DNA from: Byssothecium circinans
Lineage: Eukaryota; Ascomycota; Dothideomycetes; Pleosporales; Massarinaceae
Reading direction: 5' to 3'
DNA length: 64,000 bases
Assembly: GCA_010015675.1 (NCBI GenBank)
Contig: ML976982.1
Coordinates: 551,157-615,156, forward strand
The stretch's first letter is position 1, and the number at the start of each line of letters is the position of its first letter. Position numbers and translations under genes: made by a program. Positions 1-10,254 of this stretch are shown in pieces. Below the pieces are notes generated by a model. That model ran no database searches, was not told the origin of the DNA, and saw nothing but the letters and a program-made list of their open reading frames with translations.

Positions 1-4
1 AGTG

Positions 5-802
5 ATGGCGTGGGCAATTCAACTTTACTCCAATACCGCATACGCATTGCTACATTCGATGGTAGAAAGCGGAGAGCTCTCCTCCAACGTGAGCCTTGCG
101 CACGTTCAAAGAGCAATATACTTTGGACGTGTTCGATACAATCGACGAGTCGACCAACGGTTCTCGGATGAACCATGTTTATACATTGTGCTTCCGCATA
201 TGCCAACAGATATCGAAATCGACTTCGTCGCTGAGCGCCTCCTCGAAGATATCATCGTCTCCAGCTTCAAGGAAGCGATGAACGAGTACAAAAGCCCCAG
301 TGTTCCCGGAGGTGCCAAACGACCTACACCTCTATTCACGAACAAGCAAAAGGCGTCGGAAGAACCCTCCGAATACCGTGTCTATACCCACCTGTTCGAG
401 AGCTGGGATGCCAATAACAATGTCGAGGGCACAGAGAACCCTTCGATAGAACGCGCTCGAAGGGAGATTCATCGTCTTGCGTGGAGATACATGGAAGAAA
501 AAGCCGATAGTATTTCCAAGATGGAGCATGGTTCCGTCTTCCAAGACATGATCCTGTTGGTTGTCGTTCCTCGTATTGAGTATACAGTGACGAGCACCAT
601 TGGACCGAGGTACATAGAGGGCGCAGACCCTGCGTTTGCTGCGAAGGAGGCTATGGATCTGTATAGCAATGATTTGGACGGGAATTTCCTAGGTCCAGTA
701 CGCGTTGCCTTCCAAAGCGAGTTTGGCTTGAAGAAAGGCAGCGAAGTTCGTGTCGGGCAAACTGGGCGTCCGAGCATTAAGACGTTTTTCGAGAGGTCTT
801 AG
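5..802 (+). CDS. Hypothetical protein, 5' end possibly outside the window
   Basis: I do not recognise the family. The reading frame is open from the first bases of the window to a TAG at 800-802. An ATG lies at position 5, but the frame may continue upstream, so the gene may be partial. The visible 265 residues look like ordinary coding sequence: mixed composition, no low complexity, no obvious signal peptide and no clear membrane span. A stretch near residue 190 (residues like ILLVVVPRIEY) looks like a buried beta-strand. The next 240 bases downstream are non-coding and are followed by a broken coiled-coil gene on the same strand. No function is proposed. Confidence 0.6.
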   Translation: MAWAIQLYSNTAYALLHSMVESGELSSNVSLAHVQRAIYFGRVRYNRRVDQRFSDEPCLYIVLPHMPTDIEIDFVAERLLEDIIVSSFKEAMNEYKSPSVPGGAKRPTPLFTNKQKASEEPSEYRVYTHLFESWDANNNVEGTENPSIERARREIHRLAWRYMEEKADSISKMEHGSVFQDMILLVVVPRIEYTVTSTIGPRYIEGADPAFAAKEAMDLYSNDLDGNFLGPVRVAFQSEFGLKKGSEVRVGQTGRPSIKTFFERS

Positions 803-1045
803 ACCAAATCGAGAATGCTTGGTCAGGTGGAATGGTGAATGGTGGAGATTTCTCAAGAAAAAAGTTCGTTTTAGGTAGTTTGTGATTATCCCGAAATCCT
901 AGTTACCGACATAGTTGCAGGCCGCGTAACGTATCGTACTTCAATCTTTACTTGGCTCGCTCCTCGAGCAATTCATATAGATAAGTAGCCTTTAAATATC
1001 TATATGTTGCCAGAGAGATCTCTTGTAGCTGATAGGGCTTCTCCT

Positions 1046-1942
1046 TAGATTCCACTTAACCTTCATTTCCAAGAACTAGTTCGCGCCCTGGAGAGCACCA
1101 CGCAAAGCAGATCCTGCTTCCTTTCGTATAAATACAACGAGAGCTTAGCAGTAAGTATTCTCAGTGAGAAGATCTTCGATTTCACCGGCGTTACCTCAGC
1201 TTGGGTCGCGGACGAAATGTGTAAGATTTTGCGCACTCGAAAATCTCCAGGCAGCGCACGCCAAGACTCTCTTTTACGAAGCTCAAGGCAACGCGCAAGG
1301 AAGGACAGCTTTTTGAAATGTCCATGCAGAGCGACTTCGAGCAGCGGATTCGTGACCTCGATGAGCGGGAGATGCGTTTCGAGCAAAAGAAGGGCGATTT
1401 TTGAAGCGGAGCAGAGGCTCCAGGAAGAGCGCGAGGTTGATCGCAAGGAACTCATGGACACGATCAAGAGTCAGGAAAAAATGGTCGTCGAGCTCAAAGA
1501 ACGTGATCAGAACTAGGCGGAATGGTACGAGACTTTGAAGTCCAGCGTCTTGAAAACTCCCCACATGAAACTCACCAGCAAGGTCACTAGCGATACGAAG
1601 TCAGTTTTCGAGATTTCACAACACCCAGGCCGTGTGCTCAACGGCCAGACAGATCCCACGACTTCCACGGGCTATCCCTAGGAGTCAATATTCAATAGTC
1701 GTTCAGAACAGCAGAAACAGGCTGATCCTATTGACGCTGGAAATGTGAATACTGGGTAGTCATCGGTGGGGGCGTCTCTGAAGCAGGGACTTCCTACGTC
1801 GGCACCTTCGATGCAGGAGACGCAGCCAACCCCCTCACTAGTGAACAGCTCATCCCTCAGCGTGTATTCGGACGATGGATTGAAGGGTTGCCAAAGAATG
1901 GTGGAGGGCCATAGGGCCGTGGATGAAAGCCGCCCGGAGTAA
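1046..1942 (+). pseudogene. Decayed coiled-coil protein gene
   Basis: Coding-like sequence runs through this region but switches frame several times. A segment from about 1046 to 1240 in one frame passes into a second and then a third frame; the part around 1300-1400 reads as a charged helix (RIRDLDEREMRFEQKKGD). The frame then shifts at a run of five T near 1402 into FEAEQRLQEEREVDRKEL. From there one frame is interrupted by TAG at 1514-1516, 1679-1681 and 1757-1759 before TAA at 1940-1942. The sequence between stops is Ser/Thr/Gln-rich and continues the same protein. All three TAGs could come from CAG by C-to-T change. I do not recognise the parent family. A spliced gene is possible but would not explain three in-frame stops. 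Confidence 0.6.
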
Positions 1943-2681
1943 CGGTCGTGGTCATGCCTGGAGCGGGTTGTTGACCGTTCAGTAAATTTTTTATATTGAA
2001 TGGAAATCATTTGCTATACCTGCTGCTCCGATACTTTGCATGACACCGTGATGTGTTTGTTGTTGCAGTTGAACGTGCTGACCTATTCTGATCGTCTTCT
2101 ATTGGATCTCCGTCTCCTCCGCAGTGTCTGGCATCTCCCCGATTCCTGTTTGACTGGCTAAAAAGAGCCATTCGCTGCCGGTTTGATGGAATATCCAAAT
2201 ATATGTGGGCCCTTCATGTTGAGGAAGAATGATCCAGTGACTTTAGATGTTGAAAGTTGCGCTGACGAAAAATCTCTCGGCCGAATCGGAGACCGATCAG
2301 CATCTCCGACGGACAAACTCTCGTAATCCGACCCTCCGATGAATACCATTCACATGGCCGCCGCTTCAGCCACACACCTCCGCATCATCGCTTTAATCCC
2401 TCTGTAACCCGCGAAGTCCTTTTTCACGATGCGCTTCCTATGCTTCATGTGGCATCCTCTCCAAGGACGGAGGCGACGTGGCGTCCGTCTGTTTCGCACG
2501 AAGTCGGAGCCGCGATGAAAGCTCTGTGCCCCCTAGAATATAAGAAGGATAGGTACATTCCGTTTTTCTTTCCATCAAACAGCCGTTCCAACATACTACT
2601 TGAAAGTGATCCAAAAATCCTGTCATCCCATCAACTTACATCATCAATATTCTGATCTCTTTACCACACAAACCGCTCATC
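1943..2681. other. Intergenic, upstream of the NmrA-like gene
   Basis: No coding feature is supported. A TATA-like element (TATAAG, 2539-2544) sits about 140 bases before the NmrA-like start codon. Confidence 0.5.
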
Positions 2682-3584
2682 ATGTCACGCACCCTCCTCA
2701 TCACCGGCGCAACCGGCAACCAAGGCGGAGCAGTCATCAAAGCCCTCCAAGGGACCACTTTCGAAATACTCGCTGTAACGCGCAACACCACATCTCCATC
2801 CGCCCAAAACCTCGCCTCCTCATCCCCCAACATCAAGCTCGTCCAAGGCGACCTAGACAACACCCCCGCGCTCTTCGAAGCTGCGCGGAAAGCCACCACG
2901 AACCCCATCTGGGGCGTTTACAGCGTCCAGGCGAAACCCACCGGCGATGTTTCTGTTGAAGAAGTGCAGGGGAAGAGCCTCATTGACGCTTCCATCACCG
3001 CGAAAGTCGAGTTCTTCGCGTACAGTTCGGTAGATCGTGGGGGCGAGAAGAGCTCGGAGAACCCGACGCCTGTCCCGCACTGGGCGACTAAGCATCGCGT
3101 GGAGAAGTATCTTGAGCAGAAAGCCCCTGCGGCTGGGATGAACTACACCGTCCTGCGACCGACCTGTTTCATGGAGAACATCACCAACGATTTCGCCGGC
3201 AAGGCAATGGCGGGCTCATGGTCCGCAGTTCTTAAAGATAAGCCCTTGCAGCTAGTCGCTACCAAAGACATTGGATGGTTTGGCGCCGAGGCATTCAAGC
3301 GGCCTCAAGAGTTCGCGGGTCGATATATCTCGCTGGCAGGCGCGGAGTTGACGTATGCGGAAGCGAGTGCGATTTTTAAGTTGAAGCTTGGGAAGGAGAT
3401 GCCGGCGACGTATGGGTGTCTGGCAAAGGGGCTGCTGCTTGCTGTGAAGAGCTTGGGGGCTATGTTCGATTATTTGAAGAAGGGGGAGCTTGGTGCGAAT
3501 GTGGAGGAGTTGAGGAGGATGCATCCCGAATTGATGGATTTTGGGACTTGGTTGGAGAAGGAGAGTCAGTTCCGTGAGAACTAA
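2682..3584 (+). CDS. NmrA-like NAD(P)-binding protein
   Basis: A 300-residue, apparently intronless protein of the NmrA-like branch of the atypical short-chain dehydrogenases. The N-terminus has the dinucleotide-binding glycine motif TGATGNQGG (residues 8-16) straight after a beta-strand (RTLLI). It is followed by an acidic strand end in VQGDLDN and a FAYSSVDRGG segment, both typical of the family. Family members either sense the NAD(P) redox state, as NmrA does when it restrains the GATA factor AreA, or act as NAD(P)-dependent reductases/isomerases; sequence alone does not decide which. No signal peptide, so likely cytosolic. Length matches the usual 290-350 residues. The start is the first ATG of the frame and matches the usual N-terminus. 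Confidence 0.85.
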   Translation: MSRTLLITGATGNQGGAVIKALQGTTFEILAVTRNTTSPSAQNLASSSPNIKLVQGDLDNTPALFEAARKATTNPIWGVYSVQAKPTGDVSVEEVQGKSLIDASITAKVEFFAYSSVDRGGEKSSENPTPVPHWATKHRVEKYLEQKAPAAGMNYTVLRPTCFMENITNDFAGKAMAGSWSAVLKDKPLQLVATKDIGWFGAEAFKRPQEFAGRYISLAGAELTYAEASAIFKLKLGKEMPATYGCLAKGLLLAVKSLGAMFDYLKKGELGANVEELRRMHPELMDFGTWLEKESQFREN

Positions 3585-4380
3585 GTCAGGGGGAGGCTGG
3601 AAGAGATGGCGTTTTAAATTCATACAGGGGTACTTTAGTTCCTTCGGTAGCATGGTTTTCGGCGTTTAGATATTTAGGGCACTTGACTATTTTCACAACC
3701 TAATTTACACTATTTCACATACTTTGTATCCAGGCTGAGAGGGTATTAAACATACACCAAAGCTCATATGTATCTTACCCTCTAAAATCCATCACTTCCT
3801 TCAACCCCAAACCCAAACCTCAATCCAACAGAAAATCCAGCATTCACCATTCGTCCCGAGGTCTTATCTGCTCCAAAGACGCCAGTGATGGCTTGTAGTT
3901 CTAGGATATACGACAAGTGTTGAGTTACAGCCTGGTTCAGCAGATGTGAAGCACAACCATTCCAGGTATCTTTTACCTCTGTATAAGGTTGAGGTCGCCC
4001 ATAGCCTCATTAAGACAATTCTTCGACATCCTGCCCCTATCCCCTTCCTTGAGGAACTCTAATCTAAAAAAATTCCCATTGCAATCGACTAGGCGTATTT
4101 ACAGAGCAATTAAATTTAAGCAACTTGAAAATCTGCGTCTACGTGCCTTGATTAGGCCATTCTGCGTTGCGCTTGTTTATCAACTGCCCCCCCTCGGGTG
4201 GAGTGGCCCCACAGGCTCCATCTGCAATTCTTCGTCGGTTAATTCCCTCGCTTCCGACATCATCTTTCCCAAATTCGCATGCCTTTGCTCCCAACCGCCG
4301 CCTGGCGTCGGGTTGCCTGGAATTTTCTTCACCGCGTCCAGCCTCGGAGGTCCCCAATACCCGAGGTTCTCTCGATACTG
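3585..4380. other. Intergenic between convergent genes
   Basis: 3' flanks of the NmrA-like gene (plus) and the sulfatase pseudogene (minus). Open frames exist on both strands around 4139-4460 but have no recognisable content. Confidence 0.4.
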
Positions 4381-6406
4381 TTATCCAAACCCTTTCTCTG
4401 CGTCTGGTGGGTAGTATGGTCGTTCGTTTGACGTCTCGAGGAGAGTCAAACATTCCTTAATATTGACCTGCGGGAATGATGCATAGTATTCGTCATACTT
4501 GGGATCTAGGGAGTCATCTAGGGTCTCCACAGGCTTGTCAGAGGAGGCGTTCGGTGACTGCAGGACACTCCATGGCTTGCAGCATGTGTCTTGTGTGCAG
4601 GATTTTCCGACCAGCAGCAGAGCATTCATCCTCATCATGACTCGCTTGATCGCCGGGTCCGTCGAGTTAGCTAGATTTGTCAGTTCGTAAGGGTCCTCCT
4701 AGGTTCACGTTAGCTCGGGAAAATAATATTAGAAACCAAAAACCCACGGTTGTGTTGTACAGTTCCGTATCATGAGTGCACCATCTTGAGTACATCCATG
4801 AGGACTTCTTGCTGACTACGCGCATAGTCTTGTAATCGTTGCCCGAGAAGAGCCCTGGCTGTCCTGCATCACCTTCAGGGGCAGCTTGGATCTCCGTATT
4901 GCCACGACCCTAGTACTCAATATTGATAGCCTCTTTTGCCTTTGCAATAGATGGAGAGTGCGGGTTCTTCCACGCTTCAAGCAGGCTGGCTCCGTCCAAG
5001 AAAGGGGGGTAGTCATGGCTAGGGAGTCCTGCGATTTCAAGGAACGTTAGGGCAAAGTCGACAACCGCGCTGGGCAAGTCCGAAACGACACCTTTCTTCA
5101 CACCCGGCCCACGGACAACCAAAGGAATGTTCGTGTCCTCCAGGTATGGGGTAGTTTTGCCAGCCGCATGTCAGTGCGTGCAAAGGTGATAACCCTGATC
5201 GGTAGAATAGACGACTGGAATGAATGATCATGTGGGAAAGGATCATCAGGTGTTGGTAGCACTGACTATATGTGTTATCCAAGAGATCGTTTTCCCTCAG
5301 CATCTCCGTCACATCCTTGATAATATCATCGACGCCTTGAAGAGAATCCAATCGGCGGCGATAGAGGCGGTCGACCTAGTCGATCACAGTTTGGTTCATG
5401 AGGGGAAGCTTCCCGACCCAGCTAGGCTTGCTCTTTTGGTAGTCATCTTTGGGGTTCCAGTTCGGCGTTCGAGGAGTAGTCATATTTGGGAAGCTGCCAA
5501 AATACCGGGCAGGGGGGGTGGGTGGGTCAACGATGTTTTCGACGTGTGGAGCAGTTGGGGCAATCATGAGGAAGAACGGATCATCTTCCTTGACAAGTGT
5601 TTCCAGCCTCGCAAGGCTTTGATGAAGGTCGCATTTCAGCTTCAGTCCTGAGCATAGTGTGGGCGATATGCACGCTTTGATTCTGACAACGTCTGTTTGC
5701 TGATAGCCACGATACCACTTGGGCCTTGCTCCGTTTTCGGACATGACAACGCTGTTGTGCACGTTGGTATAAGGGTCAAGCTAAACCGTTGCCGTTCGTT
5801 AGCCGAGTGAGAAAACGGTAGCAGACATCAAGCTCACCAAGCAATCAATGTGGCCCCATCCTTTTGGGGCAGGATTATAGTTAACCATGTTGTTGCCATT
5901 CAGCAGTTTCCCGACGTCTGTAGATTGGATCCAGTTAGCATGCTGCCGCGCGTCTAATCTAGGGCTAAAACTAACTTACATTCGGTCCTGTATCCGGCCT
6001 TGTTCAGCCAGTGGGGAAGGTAATCGTCGTCCTCTTTGGCAGCGGCGAATTTTCCATATCCACCTCTGTTGGTACTCGTCAGCGATTGTTGTCCAATGCT
6101 GTTGAGGATATGTAATCTCTGACCCAGGCGGATGGACGTGAGTGTTGTTGGTATTGTGCGCGTGTTGACCACGAATCAAAGACACACGACTCGGCAGCAG
6201 ACAGTGACGGTTGCATAGTGATTGGTGAAAAGAGTTCCTTGCTCGACCAATTCTTCTTGGAGCGCTTTCATCGAATCCAGCGAGTTAGCGTGGTAGTCTT
6301 GATCATCGGTGAAGATGAAGACTATATTGGGCTTCTTGTTGCGGTCAGTACTGGCACAGTGGCCACAGATAGCTAATCCTGAGAGGAAAACCGAAGAGAG
6401 CCTCAT
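4381..6406 (-). pseudogene. Secreted arylsulfatase, inactivated
   Basis: Nearly full-length fungal sulfatase on the minus strand. It begins at the ATG at 6406 with a signal peptide (MRLSSVFLSGLAICGHCAS), then KPNIVFIFTDDQD, the metal-binding N-terminal motif. The formylglycine motif C-x-P-S-R is broken. The DNA reads TGC TGC CGA GTC GT, one C short of coding CCPSR, near 6193-6195, and everything after it matches the family only in the shifted frame. Downstream coding blocks are separated by plausible introns, for example about 52 nt with donor GTCAGT between DNTY and DQGYHL. They contain APTAPHVE, NQTVID and VVRGPGVKKG, interrupted by in-frame stops at 5376-5378 (TAG), 5171-5173 (TGA) and 4910-4912 (TAG, where the family usually has Trp). 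The reading frame ends with TAA at 4381. One frameshift plus three stops make a sequencing error unlikely. Confidence 0.88.
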
Positions 6407-7383
6407 GATGCACCGGAGAGCGATGCTGGGAAAATGCCAATTTTCAGGATTCTCCTTATGATTTAAATATTCCGATCCCTGGTTACAACGCATCTTGCAA
6501 AAGAACGCCCAGACAGCAAACGCTCGCAATACCCCCGCAAAATTACGACCATATCGTGCAAAGATACGCAACCGGCAAATCTTCCTTGAAAACCAGGAAG
6601 AAGCTTTGGCGGGACGGACGAAGCAGCGCAAAAGGCATCGTTGAAGCTGGTAGTCAAGTAGCGACATACTAGCTTAACAGTAACATTCGCATTATTGGCT
6701 CTCGCCATGAGCACCTCCGCAGCTACCGGGTCGCCGCTCGGCACCTGGGCTTTCCACATGATTCAGTTTCTCTCTGGTGAACCTTGAAGGGGCCTTTTTA
6801 AAGTCACGTGGAAGAAAATCGTCCACGGGTGCCGCTTCACGGAGAGCCACAAGAAGCTCGCAAGAAGGAGAATCAATGCGGGGTTGGTGCTCTAGCACTA
6901 TCGCAGAGTAGGGGAGAAATAAATGAAAGTAACTCCGCGAGTCTGACCCAGGCCGTTTGATGTGAGAATAAAACAGTTGTTGACGTGCTTCTGCGCATCC
7001 GAGAGTCGCATCTTTTCCCCCTAGGGTTCAATAAGCATGCCCAGGTACAGGTTTGAACGAGTGGTAACTCTAGGAATCGTGACCACGGGAACGACAAAAG
7101 ATCGATAGCAGTACAATAAACGCGAGCGGCATGTCAGGAGGATCGACCACTCCTATGAGAATATGGAGCTTTGTTGATTGAACGATTCTATGATAAAAAC
7201 TCCCCTCTGCGGTGCGCGTTCGGCGGTCGCTTATATAAGCCCCAGAATTTCGCACACAATACAGACCCCGCCACCGCGACCACCACCTTGCACCCACACA
7301 CCGTTACTAACCTGAACCCCCACATACGGAGACGCAAAATACAACCTCTGATACAACCTCCCCGCATACCACACACCGCAACA
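6407..7383. other. Intergenic, divergent promoters
   Basis: Lies between the divergent sulfatase pseudogene and eIF3g. Apart from the TATA element listed separately, nothing is recognisable. Confidence 0.4.
7232..7238 (+). promoter_or_regulatory. TATA-like element of the eIF3g gene
   Basis: TATATAA about 150 bases before the eIF3g start codon; a CA-rich leader follows. Confidence 0.45.
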
Positions 7384-8280
7384 ATGTCACGACCAGCAGG
7401 GTGAGCACCTCGTCCAACCCCGTCAAACCCACATTCACTAATTGTTCGCAGCCGAACCGACTGGGCCGAAGAGGAGGACGAGGACTCCCTCCAGCTCCCG
7501 CAGCAGCAAATCATCAAGAACAAGGACGGGACCGAGACATTCATCACCTACTCCATTCGCGACGATGGCAAGAAGATCAAGACAACGCGCCGCATCAGGA
7601 AGACGGTCATCAAGCAGATTGTGAACCCGCGCGTGGCCGAGCGCAAGCACTGGGAAAAATTTGGAGCCGAGAAAGGCAAACCCGCGGGCCCGCAAACCGA
7701 CACCGTCAGCGTCGCCGAGAATATCGTGTTCCGACCGTCCGTGAACTGGAAAGCGAGCAGCGACGACAAGACGGAGGAGGACAAGAAGAAGGCCGACCTC
7801 AAGCAGGCGAAGATCAAGTGCAGAATCTGCGGTGGCGACCATTTCACCACAAAATGTCCGTTCAAAGACACCATGGGCCCCGTCGAGGAAGCCACACCGG
7901 CCGACATGCCCGACGATGCGCCCCAGCCCGGTGGTGCGGGAACCGGCTCCGGAAGTTATGTGCCCCCGCATCTGCGAGGCCGTGCTGGTGGCGGCGAGAA
8001 GATGGGCGGCAAGTTCGACAGGGATGACTCGACCACACTGCGCGTCACCAATGTGTCTGAGATTGCGGAGGAACAGGACTTGCGGGACATGTTCTCGAGG
8101 TTCGGACACGTTACGCGTGTGTTCTTGGCCAAGGACAGGGAGACGGGCAGGGCGAAGGGCTTTGCCTTCATTAGTTACGCGGACCGGTCAGATGCTGCCA
8201 AGGCTTGCGAGAAGATGGATGGGTATGGTTTCGGCCATCTCATCCTGCGTGTCGAATTCGCGAAGGACGGGAAAAAATAA
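7384..8280 (+). CDS. TIF35: Translation initiation factor eIF3 subunit G
   Basis: Subunit of the eIF3 complex, which binds the 40S ribosome and supports scanning and reinitiation in the cytoplasm. Exon 1 (7384-7400) codes MSRPAG and splits a Gly codon; the intron is 7401-7451 (GTGAGC...CGCAG, 51 nt); exon 2 runs to TAA at 8280. This gives 281 residues, the normal size for the family. Domains in order: an acidic N-terminus ([10 protein letters not shown]), the conserved central eIF3g region, a CCHC zinc knuckle ([13 protein letters not shown]), a Gly-rich linker with VPPHLRG, and a C-terminal RRM with RNP2 (LRVTNV) and RNP1 (KGFAFISY). The early position of the intron just after the start codon is common in fungal housekeeping genes. 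No lesions seen. Confidence 0.96.
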
Positions 8281-8991
8281 GACGTGGCCAACTATCTTTC
8301 AAGGACTGGTTTCATGGCGTTCAACAGTGGGTTAGTGGGCTCTGCATATCTTGACGGTACGATAGAATGACTAGTAGAACCTACCGAAAGCATGGTTTGT
8401 TCTTCTTCCAATTTGATGTGGCTTCGTTGAGATTTTGGTGATGAAACTCAGATTCGTCTCATCGCGAGATATCTCGCACCAGCTCCATGTGATTCACAGA
8501 CAAATATTCTTCCAGACATCCAAAATTACCTGTTTGTTCTGGACAGGCTGTCCGATGGGGGATTAGGGGGAGTTTGCGGGGCGGAATGGGGTGGCGGTGC
8601 CGGAGGATGTTGATGAGGTCTATGGTGCTGGGGATTAGGAGTGTAGTTGGGGTATGCGGGTGCAGTTTAGCTTTGGTGCTGTGAGGAGGGGAGATGGTGT
8701 GAGCATGTGATGAGCATGAGGGCTGTTCATTTCATCTTCTTTTGCTCGTCTGATCGCTTTTCGGGTGTATAGAGTACAAAACCGGTGGCAGGTACTGTAC
8801 ATTATGCAAGAGCCACACAAGTCCTTCATTATGCAAAGAAAGTCGTATATCCGCCCATTTTTATATACCTATAACCTAATTTCCGCCATGTACTAACGTA
8901 TGAAGGTATCATCCGATCATCCAAGTCCAGTCCAGTCCAAGCAAGCCCCGTTTGCATCCCAAAGCCGTTCATATATATACACTATCGTCCC
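8281..8991. other. Intergenic between convergent genes
   Basis: 3' regions of eIF3g and thymidylate synthase. G-rich around 8560-8640. No gene is supported. Confidence 0.4.
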
Positions 8992-10035
8992 TCAAACACT
9001 CATCTTCATAGCAATAGTCGGATGTGGCTTGTACCCAACAACCTCAAAGTCCTCCGCCTTCCACCCATCAATACTGCACCCCTCCTCCCTCTTAATATTC
9101 AGCGTAGGAAACTCCCTCGGCTCCCTTTCTAGCTGCACCTTCAACGCATCCACATGGTCGAGATACACATGCGCATCGCCCATAGTATGGGTAAACGTGC
9201 CTGGCGTAAGATCGCAAGCACGCGCTAGCATGTGCGTGAGAAGGGCGTAAGAAGCAATGTTAAAAGGCACACCGAGACCCATATCGCAAGAGCGCTGATA
9301 GAGTATCGAATGCAAAACACCCTTTGCTTCTGCCTCTCCCTCCTTCGACCTGGGAAACGACACGTAAAACTGCGCAAACATATGGCAAGGCGGCAACGCC
9401 ATCTTCTTCAGATCCGCAGGGTTCCACGCACTCAGTATAATCCGTCGGTCATATGGACTGTGTTTTAACTTGTGCACCACTTCTGCCAATTGATCAACAC
9501 CCTGACCGGAATAATCTTTGTCATGCCCTTTGTACTCTGCGCCGAAATGCCGCCATTGGAATCCATAGACGGGCCCTAAATCGCCTTCTTCATGATGCGA
9601 AAGCCCCACGCTGTCCAAGTACGCGCGCGACCCATTGCCGTCCCAGATCTTTATCCCGGCGTCGGAGAGCGGTTTCGAGTGTGTGGAGCCTGCGATGAAC
9701 CAGAGCAGTTCGGCAATGATGGCGCGCGTGAATGTGCGTTTTGTGGTGAGGAGGGGGAGGATGAGCTCGGGTGGTTGTGAGGGGGAGGAGGAGGGGCGCG
9801 AGAGTGTGAATTTCATCTGCGGTGGCGCGAAGATGGAGTAGGTTCCTGTACCGGTGCGGTCGGGACGGTGTTCGCCATCGCGGAGGATGTCGCCGATTAG
9901 GTTCAGGTATTGGTATTCATCGTGCGTGGGGTTGGGCGTGCTGGTTGCGGGGGGTGCGGTGGTGGGTGTTTCTTTGGTGGGTTTGGTGGAGGGGGAAGAG
10001 GGCGTGACGATGGGTTCGATGGCGGAGGGAGGCAT
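8992..10035 (-). CDS. TMP1: Thymidylate synthase
   Basis: Converts dUMP to dTMP using methylene-tetrahydrofolate, the de novo source of thymidylate. The 347-residue intronless frame carries the family signatures. The phosphate-binding loop DRTGTGT is at residues 59-65. The catalytic cysteine is Cys217 in LPPCHMF, followed by [13 protein letters not shown] and GDAHVY. The C-terminus ends in AMKMSV, as expected for the closing segment. The first ~35 residues are a Pro/Ser/Thr-rich extension of a kind common in fungal enzymes. The start at 10035 faces the augmin-like gene start at 10255, so the two share a promoter of about 220 bases. Confidence 0.97.
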   Translation of the reverse strand: MPPSAIEPIVTPSSPSTKPTKETPTTAPPATSTPNPTHDEYQYLNLIGDILRDGEHRPDRTGTGTYSIFAPPQMKFTLSRPSSSPSQPPELILPLLTTKRTFTRAIIAELLWFIAGSTHSKPLSDAGIKIWDGNGSRAYLDSVGLSHHEEGDLGPVYGFQWRHFGAEYKGHDKDYSGQGVDQLAEVVHKLKHSPYDRRIILSAWNPADLKKMALPPCHMFAQFYVSFPRSKEGEAEAKGVLHSILYQRSCDMGLGVPFNIASYALLTHMLARACDLTPGTFTHTMGDAHVYLDHVDALKVQLEREPREFPTLNIKREEGCSIDGWKAEDFEVVGYKPHPTIAMKMSV

Positions 10036-10254
10036 AATGGTGAGAATGGCGGTGTAGAGGCGTTGTTATGTGAGGCGTGGGTTACGAGGGGAGAAGCGCA
10101 GAAGAAAAATACAAGAATGAGTCGCGTAGAAACGCGTCAGGGTCAGGAAGGCGCGACTGCGCGAATGCAAGTAAAGGGCCGCCGAAGTGCTAGGCTTGTT
10201 CAGTGCTTCACCGCCAAACACTTGGGCATCAACACTCGACACATATCAAGCATT

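Noticed and set aside
3989..4460. Overlapping frames of about 100-140 codons downstream of the sulfatase
   Set aside because: Open on both strands, Pro/Ser-rich, and nothing conserved; taken as chance.
7438..8109. 223-codon minus-strand frame over eIF3g
   Set aside because: Antisense shadow of a strongly conserved eIF3g coding sequence.
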